Counted from the first letter of the stretch, positions 8,668-18,031 are shown. The stretch is DNA of 64,000 nt from Arcobacter siniprincipis (GCF_048571125.1 NZ_CP182343.1:3100001-3164000); one strand, 5' to 3'. The notes: a model not told the origin generated them from the letters alone. A program made the numbers and translations.

Positions 8668-8954
8668 TATTCTTCCAAAAGTGATTTAATATAAGTTGTT
8701 AGACTCTCAACGCTTCTAAATGGAGAAGTTTTAGCACTCATTGCCTTTTCATCTGCTAAAACAATATCTTTATCAAACTCGTCACTAATTCGCTCTTCTA
8801 AGTCAGTTATAAAAGATACTAAAGCTAATGAATCCATGCCATTAGTTCCATAAAGTTTTGTCATACTTGTAGGATTTTCGAAGTTTTCATTCTCTAATTC
8901 TTCATTTAACTCAACTAAAGTTTCACATATTATTTTTTCTATTTTCTCTATCAT
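8667..8954 (-). CDS. acyl carrier protein
   Basis: The 95-residue acidic protein has the phosphopantetheine attachment motif as GMDSLALVSF, with Ser42 as the likely modified residue, and the expected helix pattern on both sides. It is slightly longer than a housekeeping AcpP (about 77 residues) and more divergent, as in dedicated carrier proteins of secondary or glycan pathways. The ATG follows GGAGAAGAT closely. It overlaps the SDR gene by one base and lies 8 bases after pseI. It is inferred to carry the acyl or aminoacyl group that the neighbouring ligase loads and the SDR modifies. Confidence 0.85.
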   Translation of the reverse strand: MIEKIEKIICETLVELNEELENENFENPTSMTKLYGTNGMDSLALVSFITDLEERISDEFDKDIVLADEKAMSAKTSPFRSVESLTTYIKSLLEE

Positions 8955-8962
8955 ATCTTCTC

Positions 8963-9985
8963 CTACTCTACTCTATCGCCCAAAGTATAACCTTTTGTAG
9001 CAGTTGTTCCTATTATATCTTTTTTATATTTAGGATGTTTACCGTATCCTGGTCTTACACTTTTTATATTCTCTTGTGAGAAGAGTTCGCCTTTTTTTAT
9101 ATCTTTACAGACATATAAACTTCTACAAAATCTTCTTTGAGATTCTCTTTTCTCATCAAGTCTATAATCAACTCTTCCAAGAAGTTTTTCAGTATCTCTT
9201 ATATCTTTTACCATTTTAGTAAATGCAAGCTTATCCATTGAAAACTCACTATCAGGTCCTCCAATAGATTTATCCAAGATAAAATGTTTTTCTATAACTC
9301 TAGCTCCAAGGGTTACAGCGGCTATGGGAGCAGTACTTCCAATAGTATGATCTGAAAATCCACTTATTACTTCAAATGTTTCAGCCATATCTGGTATCAT
9401 TTTTAGATTTGCCAATTCCATTGGTGCTGGGTAGGCACTTGTACATTTTAAAAGTATTATCTCTTTATTTCCAACTCTTTTACAGATATTAACTACATCT
9501 TCTATCTCTTCATAGGTAGCTATTCCTGTACTTATAATAATTGGTTTCATTTTAGATGCTACGTACTCTACAAGTTCATAATCAGTGATTTCAAAAGAGG
9601 CTATTTTGTAAGCACTTGGATTAAACTGCTCTAAAAAATCAACTGCACTTTTATCAAAGGGAGATGAAAAAATATCAATATCAAGGCTTCTAGCATAAGA
9701 AAAAAGTTCTTCATGCCACTCCCAAGGAGTGAAAGCTTCTTCATAAAGTTCGTAAAGGCTCTTTCCATCCCATAAAGTTCCACCATCTATCATAAAATCA
9801 TCTTTTTTACAATCCAAAGTTATGGTATCGGCTCTATAGGTTTGGATTTTAATAGCATCAGCTCCAGCTTCTTTTGCTGCTTTTATTGTATCAAGAGCAG
9901 TTTGTAAAGAGCCATTATGATTTGCACTAAGTTCAGCTACTATGTATGTTTTATCTCTAGTAAAATCAAACTTCCCTATTTTCAA
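8963..9985 (-). CDS. pseI: pseudaminic acid synthase PseI (TTG start)
   Basis: PseI condenses the 2,4-diacetamido-2,4,6-trideoxy-altropyranose with phosphoenolpyruvate to give pseudaminic acid. This 340-residue protein has the NeuB-type barrel start (VAELSANHNGS), DAIKIQTYRADT and the ELYEEAFTPWEWH segment that separates PseI from sialic and legionaminic acid synthases. ISGFSDHT, GARVIEKHF and a C-terminal antifreeze-like (SAF) domain with RRFCRSLYV..DI.KGE follow. The start codon is TTG (9983-9985), inside TTGA with the pseH stop. The next in-frame ATG would remove the conserved N-terminal strand, so TTG is chosen. It forms a coupled block with pseH, pseG and pseF. Confidence 0.93.
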   Translation of the reverse strand: MKIGKFDFTRDKTYIVAELSANHNGSLQTALDTIKAAKEAGADAIKIQTYRADTITLDCKKDDFMIDGGTLWDGKSLYELYEEAFTPWEWHEELFSYARSLDIDIFSSPFDKSAVDFLEQFNPSAYKIASFEITDYELVEYVASKMKPIIISTGIATYEEIEDVVNICKRVGNKEIILLKCTSAYPAPMELANLKMIPDMAETFEVISGFSDHTIGSTAPIAAVTLGARVIEKHFILDKSIGGPDSEFSMDKLAFTKMVKDIRDTEKLLGRVDYRLDEKRESQRRFCRSLYVCKDIKKGELFSQENIKSVRPGYGKHPKYKKDIIGTTATKGYTLGDRVE

Positions 9986-10539
9986 ACTTCAACTCCATCA
10001 TAAGAAATTATTTCAAAATCAAACTTTTTAAACTGTTTCATCACTCTTTTTAAAAATGGTTTCTCTTTAGCATTTTCAAACTCTAGATTGCTCATCTTCA
10101 TAGATATTATTTTATCATCTTCTTTGAAAATTTTAAAGCCTAAGTTTTTGTCATAAGATATTGTATTGATATTCTCTTTCTTAACATCTAAAAATATCTC
10201 TTCTTTTTGAAAAGTTTTAAAAATATACTCTAAAAAATAGATTGGAACAAAAGATTTAATCATAATATTTGCCTCTTCCAAAAAGAAAATTCCCCATTTA
10301 ATATCTTCTTTTATATTAAAAATATTTACTCCACCTATAATTTTATCTTCAAAAATTATGGCAAAAAACTTTTTATCACTATTTTTTAAACCCTTCACAA
10401 AACTTATATGATTTATAAGTTCTATAACACCTATATCTAAAGATACATCTCTAATATAATCTTTATTCCTTATATCTAAAAGGTCTTTATGCTCTTCATT
10501 TGATAAAAAAAGATAATCTTTTAATACTATTTTATTCAT
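9982..10539 (-). CDS. pseH: PseH-type UDP-4-amino-sugar N-acetyltransferase
   Basis: This 185-residue GNAT-fold protein is in the expected place between pseG and pseI. It begins with the RNKDYIRDVSLD type segment (residues 23-34), which in PseH aligns to WRN-type helices, and has FFAIIFEDKIIGGVNIF as the central strands and a WGIFF beta-bulge. The family N-acetylates UDP-4-amino-4,6-dideoxy-AltNAc with acetyl-CoA. The start overlaps the pseG stop by 4 bases and the end overlaps pseI by 4. GNAT sequences are divergent, so the assignment rests on length, these segments and the complete pse context. Confidence 0.82.
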   Translation of the reverse strand: MNKIVLKDYLFLSNEEHKDLLDIRNKDYIRDVSLDIGVIELINHISFVKGLKNSDKKFFAIIFEDKIIGGVNIFNIKEDIKWGIFFLEEANIMIKSFVPIYFLEYIFKTFQKEEIFLDVKKENINTISYDKNLGFKIFKEDDKIISMKMSNLEFENAKEKPFLKRVMKQFKKFDFEIISYDGVEV

Positions 10540-11432
10540 ATCTTTGCCTCAAACTTTTTTAAAAACTCTTTTTTTGAAAATCTTTTCATACAAGCATGTC
10601 TGTTCTTTTTTAGATACTTCATCATAAACTTTTGATTTGAAGCTGTTTGTATGGCTATAAACTCTTTATTTAAATATATTATTTCATGTAGTATTGTACT
10701 TGGACTTACTATTGCTAGGTCTATTTTATGGATTAGTTTAGCTACATTTTTACTATTTATTATTAGTTTTATATTCTCATAATCTTTTATAAACTCTTTT
10801 AGGCTCTTTATATTTTTATTTGCATTAGTTGTTAAAAGATAGATTTTTATATCTTTTTTCTTTTTTAGACTTTTCAAAACTTTTAGAGAAATATTATCAA
10901 AATCACTTCCACCAAAGGCTATTAATATTTTTTTGCTTTTTGATTTATTTCTTCTTAGATGCTTATAGTACTTAAACTCTTCTCGTATTAAAGTATATTT
11001 TTCACCACATCTTAACTCACAAAAAGATGGCACTAAATCTTTATATTTTTTTTCTTGGGCATAAATGTTGTGATTTAACAAAATATCACAATAGTGTTTT
11101 TCATAAGTATCATCAAAAACTAAAACTTTCAAACTAGGATTTTGATTTTTGATTTGCTCTTCATAGCCATAATCTATTCCATAGTGGTCAATGATTAGAA
11201 AATCTATATTCAAGCTTTTTATTAAATCATCTAACTCTTCTACATCATTTGAATTTAATATTTTTAACTCATAGCCTGCATCTAAGATTTTACTATTTAT
11301 ATTTCCCTCTAACTCTTGACAGGCAAAAGTTATATTTGAGTTAAAATAGCGCTCTACTAAAGCCAAATCCCGCATAATATGCCCAATACCAATTTTAGAT
11401 GAAGAGTCAGCTCTAACTAAAATATTTTTCAT
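10536..11432 (-). CDS. pseG: PseG, UDP-2,4-diacetamido-trideoxy-altropyranose hydrolase
   Basis: PseG removes UDP from the diacetamido sugar. The 298-residue protein begins VRADSSSKIGIGHIMRDLAL, in which the GIGHxxR motif carries the catalytic histidine region of this GT-B-fold hydrolase. DFLIIDHYGIDY, VLVFDDTY and the C-terminal IAFGGSD with SPSTILHEII (donor-binding motifs of MurG-like folds) are also present. It overlaps pseF upstream and pseH downstream by 4 bases each. The C terminus is slightly short and lysine-rich but the core domains are complete. Confidence 0.9.
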   Translation of the reverse strand: MKNILVRADSSSKIGIGHIMRDLALVERYFNSNITFACQELEGNINSKILDAGYELKILNSNDVEELDDLIKSLNIDFLIIDHYGIDYGYEEQIKNQNPSLKVLVFDDTYEKHYCDILLNHNIYAQEKKYKDLVPSFCELRCGEKYTLIREEFKYYKHLRRNKSKSKKILIAFGGSDFDNISLKVLKSLKKKKDIKIYLLTTNANKNIKSLKEFIKDYENIKLIINSKNVAKLIHKIDLAIVSPSTILHEIIYLNKEFIAIQTASNQKFMMKYLKKNRHACMKRFSKKEFLKKFEAKI

Positions 11433-12130
11433 GATATTTTCTTTTGTCTTTTTAGAACTTCATATAAAACTTCTGCTCTCTCCCAATCTTCCAAAGTATC
11501 AATATCTTGAACTAAATACCGAGGGAGAATAATAGGAATAGTATCTTTTCCAAACATCACATCACTAGATTGTTTATGTAAATTTTTCCAATAAAATTGT
11601 CCTGCATCTTGATAAGCTTCTTCTAAATCTTGACTTCGTTTAGAAAAGTTTTCAGGCCAAAACATCTCACATCTATCATTTTTGATTTTAAAAGTTCTCT
11701 GAATTGGAAAAGGCATAGAAGTTGCACTAAAGGAATTAACAGCATCACTATTTTGAAGTCTCTCTAAGCCCTTTTGTATATACTTTACTTGAAGTAGTGG
11801 TGCTGTTGCATAGATACTGCAAACATAATCGTACTTTTCACCCTGATTTTGTAAAAAAGATAAGGCATGTGATATTACAGCACCTGTTCCAGTAAAATCA
11901 TCACTTAGTTCAACTGGTCTTAAAAAAGGAACCTCAGCCCCATACGCTTTGGCAACCTTAGCAATAGTTTCATCATCTGTTGAAACTACAACTTTGTCAA
12001 ATAGTTTTGATTTTAAAGCAGTTTCAATAGTATATGAAATAAGAGGTTTTCCAAAAAAATCTTTTATATTTTTTTTAGGAATTCTTTTACTTCCTCCACG
12101 AGCAGGTATTATACAAACACATTTAGACAC
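11429..12130 (-). CDS. pseF: pseudaminic acid cytidylyltransferase PseF (GTG start)
   Basis: PseF activates pseudaminic acid with CTP to CMP-Pse, the donor for flagellin or surface glycan transferases. The 233-residue protein shows the CMP-sialic acid synthetase-type motif IPARGGSKRIPKKN (8-21), VVSTDDETIA and the segment YQDAGQFYW that is typical of the PseF subgroup. The start codon is GTG at 12128-12130, which overlaps the pseC stop by 8 bases; no ATG exists ahead of the IPARGGSKR motif. It is cytoplasmic and coupled to pseC and pseG. Confidence 0.92.
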   Translation of the reverse strand: MSKCVCIIPARGGSKRIPKKNIKDFFGKPLISYTIETALKSKLFDKVVVSTDDETIAKVAKAYGAEVPFLRPVELSDDFTGTGAVISHALSFLQNQGEKYDYVCSIYATAPLLQVKYIQKGLERLQNSDAVNSFSATSMPFPIQRTFKIKNDRCEMFWPENFSKRSQDLEEAYQDAGQFYWKNLHKQSSDVMFGKDTIPIILPRYLVQDIDTLEDWERAEVLYEVLKRQKKIS

Positions 12131-13262
12131 CTAGCACCTCTAACATTGATGTGATTACATAATCTTGTTCTTTATTTGTCAAAGCAGGATAAAGAGGTAA
12201 AGAAATAGCTTCTTTATAGTATTTATCCATAATAGGAGTATTTTCTTCTCCATATCCCAAGTTTTTATAATATGGTTGTTTATTAATAGGAATATAATGA
12301 AATTGCAAGCCTATACTTTTTTCTCTCATTTTAGTCACAAACTCATTTTTATCAGTATCAAATCTATCAAAGTCAATATACACTACAAAAAGATGATAAG
12401 CAGATTCGTTAATAAAATCATATATAGGTTTTACAAAATCATATTTTTCAAAAAGCTCACAATATCTTTTTGCCATTACTCGTCTTTTATTTAAAAACTC
12501 ATCAAGTCTTTTTAATTGTGAGATACCCAAAGCACAAGCTATATCTGTAAGTCTATAATTAAATCCCAACTGGGTCATATCATAATGCCAAGGTGCAACT
12601 TCACTATTTGCTTTCATGCCATGATTTCTTAAAACTAAAAGCTTCTCATAAAGCTCTTTTGAGTTTGTAGTTATCGCTCCACCCTCACCTGTAGTAAAAC
12701 CTTTGACAGGATGAAAAGAAAAAGTTGAGATATCACTATTTTTGCAAGAACCAGCTTTTATCCCATCATTAACTGCCCCAATCGAGTGGGCACAATCTTC
12801 TAAAATCTTAATACCATATTTCTCTTTTAACTCTTTTAATTTTTTTTGATTAACACTAAGCCCTGAAAAATGTACCACATAAATCGCTTTTATTGAAGAG
12901 TCTTTCTTTAACTTTTCTTCACAAAGGTTCAAATCAATATTTCCATCTTCACAAATATCCACAAAGATTGTTTTTGCATTAACATAAAGAATTGAATTTG
13001 ATGTGGCTAAAAAAGAGTTTACAGTTGTAAGAACTTTATCTTTTTCGTTTAAAAGTACAAGTGAGGCCAAATGTAAAGCAGCAATTCCATTTGATACTGC
13101 CACACAATATTTAGCGCCAATATATTTACAAAGAGCCTCTTCAAACTCTTTTATTTTTGGCCCAGTTGTTAAATAATCACTCTTTAATGCAACAACCACA
13201 GCTTCTATATCTTCATTTGAAATATTTTGTTTGCTATAAGGGATAAAATTAATTTTATTCAT
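12123..13262 (-). CDS. pseC: PseC, UDP-4-keto-6-deoxy-AltNAc aminotransferase
   Basis: This 379-residue DegT/DnrJ/EryC1-family PLP enzyme performs the second step of pseudaminic acid synthesis, transferring an amino group from glutamate to the 4-keto sugar. Motifs are SNGIAALHLAS (58-68), EDCAHSIGA with the PLP-contacting Asp, and the PLP lysine in FSFHPVKGFTTGEGGA, where the HPVK form is characteristic of PseC. It follows fcl with a 4-base overlap and overlaps pseF by 8 bases. It acts on the product of PseB, whose gene is separated from it by manC, gmd and fcl. Confidence 0.92.
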   Translation of the reverse strand: MNKINFIPYSKQNISNEDIEAVVVALKSDYLTTGPKIKEFEEALCKYIGAKYCVAVSNGIAALHLASLVLLNEKDKVLTTVNSFLATSNSILYVNAKTIFVDICEDGNIDLNLCEEKLKKDSSIKAIYVVHFSGLSVNQKKLKELKEKYGIKILEDCAHSIGAVNDGIKAGSCKNSDISTFSFHPVKGFTTGEGGAITTNSKELYEKLLVLRNHGMKANSEVAPWHYDMTQLGFNYRLTDIACALGISQLKRLDEFLNKRRVMAKRYCELFEKYDFVKPIYDFINESAYHLFVVYIDFDRFDTDKNEFVTKMREKSIGLQFHYIPINKQPYYKNLGYGEENTPIMDKYYKEAISLPLYPALTNKEQDYVITSMLEVLGV

Positions 13263-14371
13263 TTTTCATGTTTTTCCAAATACCAATTATAAACTTTTTC
13301 AATACCTTTTTTCAATTCTACTTTATGTTTCCAACCCAAAGTATGGAGTTTAGAGGTATCAGTTAACTTTAACATAGTACCATCTGGCTTTAGTGTATTA
13401 AATATGAGTTGACCATTAAATCCTATGATATTTTTAATAAGTTCGGCGAGTTCTTTTATTGATATATCCATACCTGTTCCTATGTTTATGTGTGTGTTTT
13501 TTATCTCTTTATCATTAGTATTATAAATATCTTTACACCCCATTTTTGCTTTAGCAACAGGGGTATAGGATTTTAGATCCACAAAATCTTTATTTTCTAA
13601 TAAAAAAAGACAAGCATCAGCCATATCTTCAGAATACATAAACTCTCTTCTTGGAGTTCCAGTTCCCCATATCTCTACTTTATTTTTATTTACACCAAAA
13701 TTAGTTAAATATTCTTTTGCTTCATCAATTGATTTTAATTTTAAATCTTTTAAGACTTCTTCAAATTTACCTTCACTTAAAAGTTTTGCAAGGTGAATTT
13801 TTCTTATAAGTGCTGGAAGTACATGAGACTTCTCTAAATCAAAGTTATCATTTGGTCCATAAAGATTTGTAGGCATTACAGATATAAAATTTGTACCATA
13901 TTGTAAATTATAACTCTCACACATCTTTATACCAGCTATTTTTGAAATAGCATATGGTTCATTAGTATATTCTAATTCGGAAGTTAGTAAACTATCCTCA
14001 CTCATAGGCTGTGGAGCATTTTTTGGATAAATACATGTACTTCCTAAAAAAAGTAGCTTTTTCACTTTATTTACGAAAGATTGATGTATTACATTATTTT
14101 GAACTTGTAGGTTTTCATAGATAAAATCTGCTCTATAAGTATTATTTGCAACAATTCCACCTACTTTTGCAGCAGCAAGTATCACATATTCTGGTTTTTC
14201 AGTTTGAAAAAATACTTCTACATCTTTTTGATTTATTAAATCCAATTCTGTATGTGTTCTATATACTAAATTTGTATATCCTTTAGAAATTAGATTTTTT
14301 AATATAGCTGAACCTACAAGACCTTTATGTCCAGCTATATAAATTTTACTATTCTTATTCATATTATTCAA
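13259..14371 (-). CDS. fcl: GDP-L-fucose synthase
   Basis: This enzyme epimerises and reduces GDP-4-keto-6-deoxy-mannose to GDP-L-fucose with NADPH. The 370-residue protein has the NAD(P) motif AGHKGLVGSAI, AAAKVGGI, the catalytic SDR residues in GSTCIYP and YAISK, MPTNLYGPNDNFD and HVLPALIRK. All are diagnostic of Fcl/WcaG. It is about 50 residues longer than the E. coli enzyme because of an insert near residues 195-250 (EDLK/LTNFGVNKNKV region) and an extra loop before THINIGTG; such longer forms are known in other bacteria. It overlaps gmd by 8 bases and pseC by 4. Confidence 0.92.
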   Translation of the reverse strand: MNNMNKNSKIYIAGHKGLVGSAILKNLISKGYTNLVYRTHTELDLINQKDVEVFFQTEKPEYVILAAAKVGGIVANNTYRADFIYENLQVQNNVIHQSFVNKVKKLLFLGSTCIYPKNAPQPMSEDSLLTSELEYTNEPYAISKIAGIKMCESYNLQYGTNFISVMPTNLYGPNDNFDLEKSHVLPALIRKIHLAKLLSEGKFEEVLKDLKLKSIDEAKEYLTNFGVNKNKVEIWGTGTPRREFMYSEDMADACLFLLENKDFVDLKSYTPVAKAKMGCKDIYNTNDKEIKNTHINIGTGMDISIKELAELIKNIIGFNGQLIFNTLKPDGTMLKLTDTSKLHTLGWKHKVELKKGIEKVYNWYLEKHEK

Positions 14372-15485
14372 AATAACTCATAGTTTTATATCCACCATCT
14401 TTTAGGTAAACATCTTTTGTCATTAGTTTTAAGTCTGATTTCATCATATCATTCACTAAATCTTGTAATTTATACTCTCTATTCCATCCTAATTTTGTTT
14501 CTGCTTTACTAGGGTTCCCTAGCAATAAATCTACTTCAGTTGGTCTAAAGTATCTTGGATCTACTACAACTACTTCTTTACCTATTTCTATTTGATAATC
14601 TGAATTTGAACAAGAAGTAACATAAGCTTTTTCATCAACACCCTCACCTTTAAATTCTAAAGTAATACCTGCATATTCAAATGCCAATTTTACAAAATCT
14701 CGTACTGTTGTCGTTTGACCTGTTGCTATAACCCAATCTTCTGGCTCATCTGCTTGTAAAATCATCCACATCATTCGTACATAATCTTTTGCATGTCCCC
14801 AATCTCTTTTTGCATCTAGATTTCCAAGGTAAAGTTTATCTTGTAATCCTAATGCTATTTTAGATGCTGCTCTTGTTATTTTTCTTGTTACGAATGTTTC
14901 CCCTCTAACAGGACTTTCATGATTAAACAAAATTCCATTACAAGCAAACATTCCATATGCTTCTCTATAGTTTACTGTTATCCAGTATGCATACATCTTT
15001 GCTACTGCATATGGGCTTCTAGGATAAAAAGGTGTTGTTTCGCTTTGTGGTGTTTCTTGTACTTTTCCAAAAAGTTCAGATGTTGAAGCTTGATAGATTT
15101 TTGTTTTATTAGTAAGTCCTAATAGTTTTACAGCTTCAAGAATTCTAAGTGTTCCTGTTCCATCTGCATTTGCAACATATTCTGGTGTTTCAAATGAAAC
15201 GGCAACATGACTCATTGCAGCTAGGTTATATATTTCATCGGGTTCTACTTCTTGAATAATACGAGTAAGATTCATAGAATCTGTCATATCACCAAAGTGC
15301 AAAATTAGGTTTCTATTTTCAACATGAGGATCTTCATAAAGGTGGTCTATTCTATCTGTATTAAAAAGTGAACTTCTTCTTTTTATACCATGTACTTCAT
15401 AACCTTTTTTTAGTAAAAACTCTGCTAAATAACTTCCATCTTGTCCTGTTATTCCTGTTATTAGTGCTACTTTTTGTTTTGCCAT
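14364..15485 (-). CDS. gmd: GDP-mannose 4,6-dehydratase
   Basis: Gmd converts GDP-mannose to GDP-4-keto-6-deoxy-mannose, the substrate of Fcl. The 373-residue protein contains GITGQDGSYLAEFLL (NADP-binding loop), GDMTDS, NLAAMSHVAVSFE, the STSELFGK motif and YAVAKMYAYW with catalytic Tyr and Lys, then NHESPVRGETFVTRK. Length is normal for the family. It lies 19 bases after manC and overlaps fcl by 8 bases, so the three GDP-fucose genes are in pathway order. Confidence 0.96.
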   Translation of the reverse strand: MAKQKVALITGITGQDGSYLAEFLLKKGYEVHGIKRRSSLFNTDRIDHLYEDPHVENRNLILHFGDMTDSMNLTRIIQEVEPDEIYNLAAMSHVAVSFETPEYVANADGTGTLRILEAVKLLGLTNKTKIYQASTSELFGKVQETPQSETTPFYPRSPYAVAKMYAYWITVNYREAYGMFACNGILFNHESPVRGETFVTRKITRAASKIALGLQDKLYLGNLDAKRDWGHAKDYVRMMWMILQADEPEDWVIATGQTTTVRDFVKLAFEYAGITLEFKGEGVDEKAYVTSCSNSDYQIEIGKEVVVVDPRYFRPTEVDLLLGNPSKAETKLGWNREYKLQDLVNDMMKSDLKLMTKDVYLKDGGYKTMSYFE

Positions 15486-15504
15486 ATTCTTTTTCTATCC
15501 TATT

Positions 15505-16923
15505 TTAACTATTTCTACTAAAATCATCATCAATTCTAACAATATCATCTTCACCTGTATATTCACCAACTTGGGCTTCAATAATTACTAATGGTAATTT
15601 ACCTTGGTTTTCAAGTCTATGTAGTTGTCCTGCTTTTATGTATGTTGACTCATTTGGATTTAAAATAAATGTTTTATCTTCAATTGTAACTGTTGCACAT
15701 CCTGATACTACTATCCAATGTTCATTTCTATGAAAATGTTTTTGTAAAGATAATCTTTTTCCTGATTTTACTTCTATTTTTTTTATTTTATAACCAGGGC
15801 TATCTTCTAAAATAGTATATGTCCCCCAAGGTCTATGCCATGTTAAGTGTACATTATGAAGTTCACTTTTTTGTTCTTTTAGTTTCTGAACCACTTTTTT
15901 TACTTTTTGGCTAGAACCTTTTTTTGAAACTAAAAGTGCATCACCAGTATCAACGATAATACAATCTTTTATATCTACTGTTGCTATTTTTCTATCATTT
16001 CCATAGATTAAATTATTATTTGAATCTATTGAAATATGATTTTCATTTTCTGTATTATTATTTTCATCTTTTGGAAGTTCATCATACAAGCTATCAAAGC
16101 TTCCTACATCACTCCACGAAATATCTGAGGGGATTACTTTTACTTTATCTGATTTTTCCATTACAGCGTAATCTATACTATCTTCTGGTATATTTATCAT
16201 ATCTTCATGTTTTATTCTTATTATATTTTCTTTATTTGCATTATTAAATGCTATTAAAGAATTTTCATAAATTTCTGGGGAATATTTTTTTAGTTCATCT
16301 AGAAATACTCCTGCTTTAAACATAAACATTCCTGAGTTCCAGTAATAATTACCTGCTTTTAAATATTGTGTTGCTATATTTAAGTCTGGCTTTTCATGAA
16401 AGGCTTTTACATCATATTTATTCTCAGATTCAATATATCCATATCCAGTTTCTGCAAAAGTTGGAGTTATTCCAAAGGTTACTAATTTTTCATCATTCGC
16501 AAACTCTTTTGCTTGGTTTATAACTTTTTTATATTCTATTTCATTTTTTATTAGGTGATCTGAGGGTGTTACTAACATTATCTCTTCTTTAGGCAAGTCC
16601 ATACAAGCTAAGGCAATTGCTGGTGCAGTGTTTCTTCCTATTGGCTCTAGAAGATATTTATTATTTATTTTATTTAAACTCGATGAGTCAAAAGATACCT
16701 TAGTATCTTTTTTTGTCATCTCCTCCAATTGGTCTAAAGATAAGAAATATTGTTCTGAATTTGAAACTATAAATTGATTTTCACATAATTTTGAGTTTCG
16801 TTCTACTGTCAATTGAAAAAGTGACTTTTTATTAAATAATTTTACGAACTGTTTTGGCATTAGAGTTCGGCTTATTGGCCATAGTCTAGTTCCACTTCCT
16901 CCACATAGTATTATATTTGTCAT
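15505..16923 (-). CDS. manC: mannose-1-phosphate guanylyltransferase / mannose-6-phosphate isomerase (ManC/AlgA type)
   Basis: The 472-residue bifunctional-type protein makes GDP-mannose. The N-terminal nucleotidyltransferase domain has the signature CGGSGTRLWPISR (7-19) with PKQF, then EPIGRNTAPA and the FHEKPD segment. The C-terminal cupin domain (about 360-470) has RPWGTY, QKHFHRNEHW with metal-binding histidines, and AGQLHRLEN. GGAAAAA precedes the ATG. It is followed by gmd and fcl, so GDP-mannose is probably channelled to GDP-fucose. No phosphomannomutase gene is in the window and one must lie elsewhere. Confidence 0.95.
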   Translation of the reverse strand: MTNIILCGGSGTRLWPISRTLMPKQFVKLFNKKSLFQLTVERNSKLCENQFIVSNSEQYFLSLDQLEEMTKKDTKVSFDSSSLNKINNKYLLEPIGRNTAPAIALACMDLPKEEIMLVTPSDHLIKNEIEYKKVINQAKEFANDEKLVTFGITPTFAETGYGYIESENKYDVKAFHEKPDLNIATQYLKAGNYYWNSGMFMFKAGVFLDELKKYSPEIYENSLIAFNNANKENIIRIKHEDMINIPEDSIDYAVMEKSDKVKVIPSDISWSDVGSFDSLYDELPKDENNNTENENHISIDSNNNLIYGNDRKIATVDIKDCIIVDTGDALLVSKKGSSQKVKKVVQKLKEQKSELHNVHLTWHRPWGTYTILEDSPGYKIKKIEVKSGKRLSLQKHFHRNEHWIVVSGCATVTIEDKTFILNPNESTYIKAGQLHRLENQGKLPLVIIEAQVGEYTGEDDIVRIDDDFSRNS

Positions 16924-16934
16924 TTTTTCCTTTC

Positions 16935-17927
16935 TTAAATCTTTTTTATTAAATTTAAAAACTCTTTTTCACCCAACCACTCACTATTTTTGGTCGAATT
17001 ATATTCAAAGCCTTGTTCAACTTGAATACCTTTTTCTCCTAAATTATTCTCAAAATAATCTCTTACAGCGTGGAACTTAATAGTAGGTCCAATTACAAAA
17101 TGATCTTCAAATTCTATTGTTAGATGGGAATCATCAGATGGACACATTATTTCATGGAGTTTTTCTCCTGGTCTTATTCCAACTATTTCATGGGGTAAGT
17201 TTGGTGCCATTGCACTTGCTAAATCAACTATTTTCATAGATGGAATTTTTGGTACAAAAATCTCTCCACCTTTCATTCTCTCAAAATTTTTAAGTACAAA
17301 ATTAACACCTTGTTCAAGTGTTATCATAAATCTTGTCATTTTTTCATCTGTGATTGGTAAAGATTCAGCTCCATTTTTAATTAGTTTTTCAAAATAAGGA
17401 ACAACTGAACCCCTACTTCCTAAAACATTTCCGTATCTTACTACTGAAAAAGAGATATCTCTTTTTCCTACTAAGTTATTAGCTGCTACAAAAAGCTTAT
17501 CTGATACTAGTTTTGTTGCTCCATAAAGATTTACTGGATTTGCTGCTTTGTCAGTGGATAAGGCAATTACTTTTTTCACCCTATTATCAATGGCTGCATC
17601 AATAACATTTTGTGCTCCATCAATATTTGTTTTTATACATTCCATTGGATTGTATTCTGCTATTGGTACATGTTTTAAAGCTGCTGCATGAATCACATAG
17701 TCTACATCATTCATAGCTTTTTTTAATCTACTTGCATCCCTTACATCTCCAATAAAGTATCTCATGCACTTATTGTTATAATCTTGGGACATCTCGTATT
17801 GTTTAAGTTCATCTCTTGAATAAATTATTATTTTATTTGGTTTATACTTTTCAAGTATCATCTTAGTAAACTTTTTACCAAAACTTCCAGTTCCACCAGT
17901 AATTAAAATATTTTTATCATTAAACAT
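16935..17927 (-). CDS. pseB: PseB, UDP-GlcNAc 4,6-dehydratase (5-inverting)
   Basis: This is the first committed enzyme of pseudaminic acid synthesis. It is a soluble 330-residue SDR with TGGTGSFGKKF (10-20), YSRDELKQYEM, GDVRDASRL, HAAALKHVP and NLYGATKLVSDK, matching the FlaA1/PseB group rather than membrane-bound PglF homologues. RYGNVLGSRGSV and IRPGEKLHE follow. It is the first gene of the minus-strand glycan operon, 12 bases before manC, with AAAGG upstream of the ATG. The promoter should lie in 17928-18031, shared divergently with the plus-strand genes. Confidence 0.95.
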   Translation of the reverse strand: MFNDKNILITGGTGSFGKKFTKMILEKYKPNKIIIYSRDELKQYEMSQDYNNKCMRYFIGDVRDASRLKKAMNDVDYVIHAAALKHVPIAEYNPMECIKTNIDGAQNVIDAAIDNRVKKVIALSTDKAANPVNLYGATKLVSDKLFVAANNLVGKRDISFSVVRYGNVLGSRGSVVPYFEKLIKNGAESLPITDEKMTRFMITLEQGVNFVLKNFERMKGGEIFVPKIPSMKIVDLASAMAPNLPHEIVGIRPGEKLHEIMCPSDDSHLTIEFEDHFVIGPTIKFHAVRDYFENNLGEKGIQVEQGFEYNSTKNSEWLGEKEFLNLIKKI

Positions 17928-18031
17928 TAAAAGCCTTTATTTATAATGTTCAATTTTACCCAATATATTATTTAACTTTTATTTTAAGAGCAAATATGTA
18001 ATAATTTAATAAATTCAAACTTAGGTATTTT

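Noticed and set aside
1..17927. Phase-variable homopolymer tracts in the glycan genes, as in Campylobacter
   Set aside because: No long poly-G or poly-C run is present in the cluster; only short A/T runs typical of the base composition are seen.
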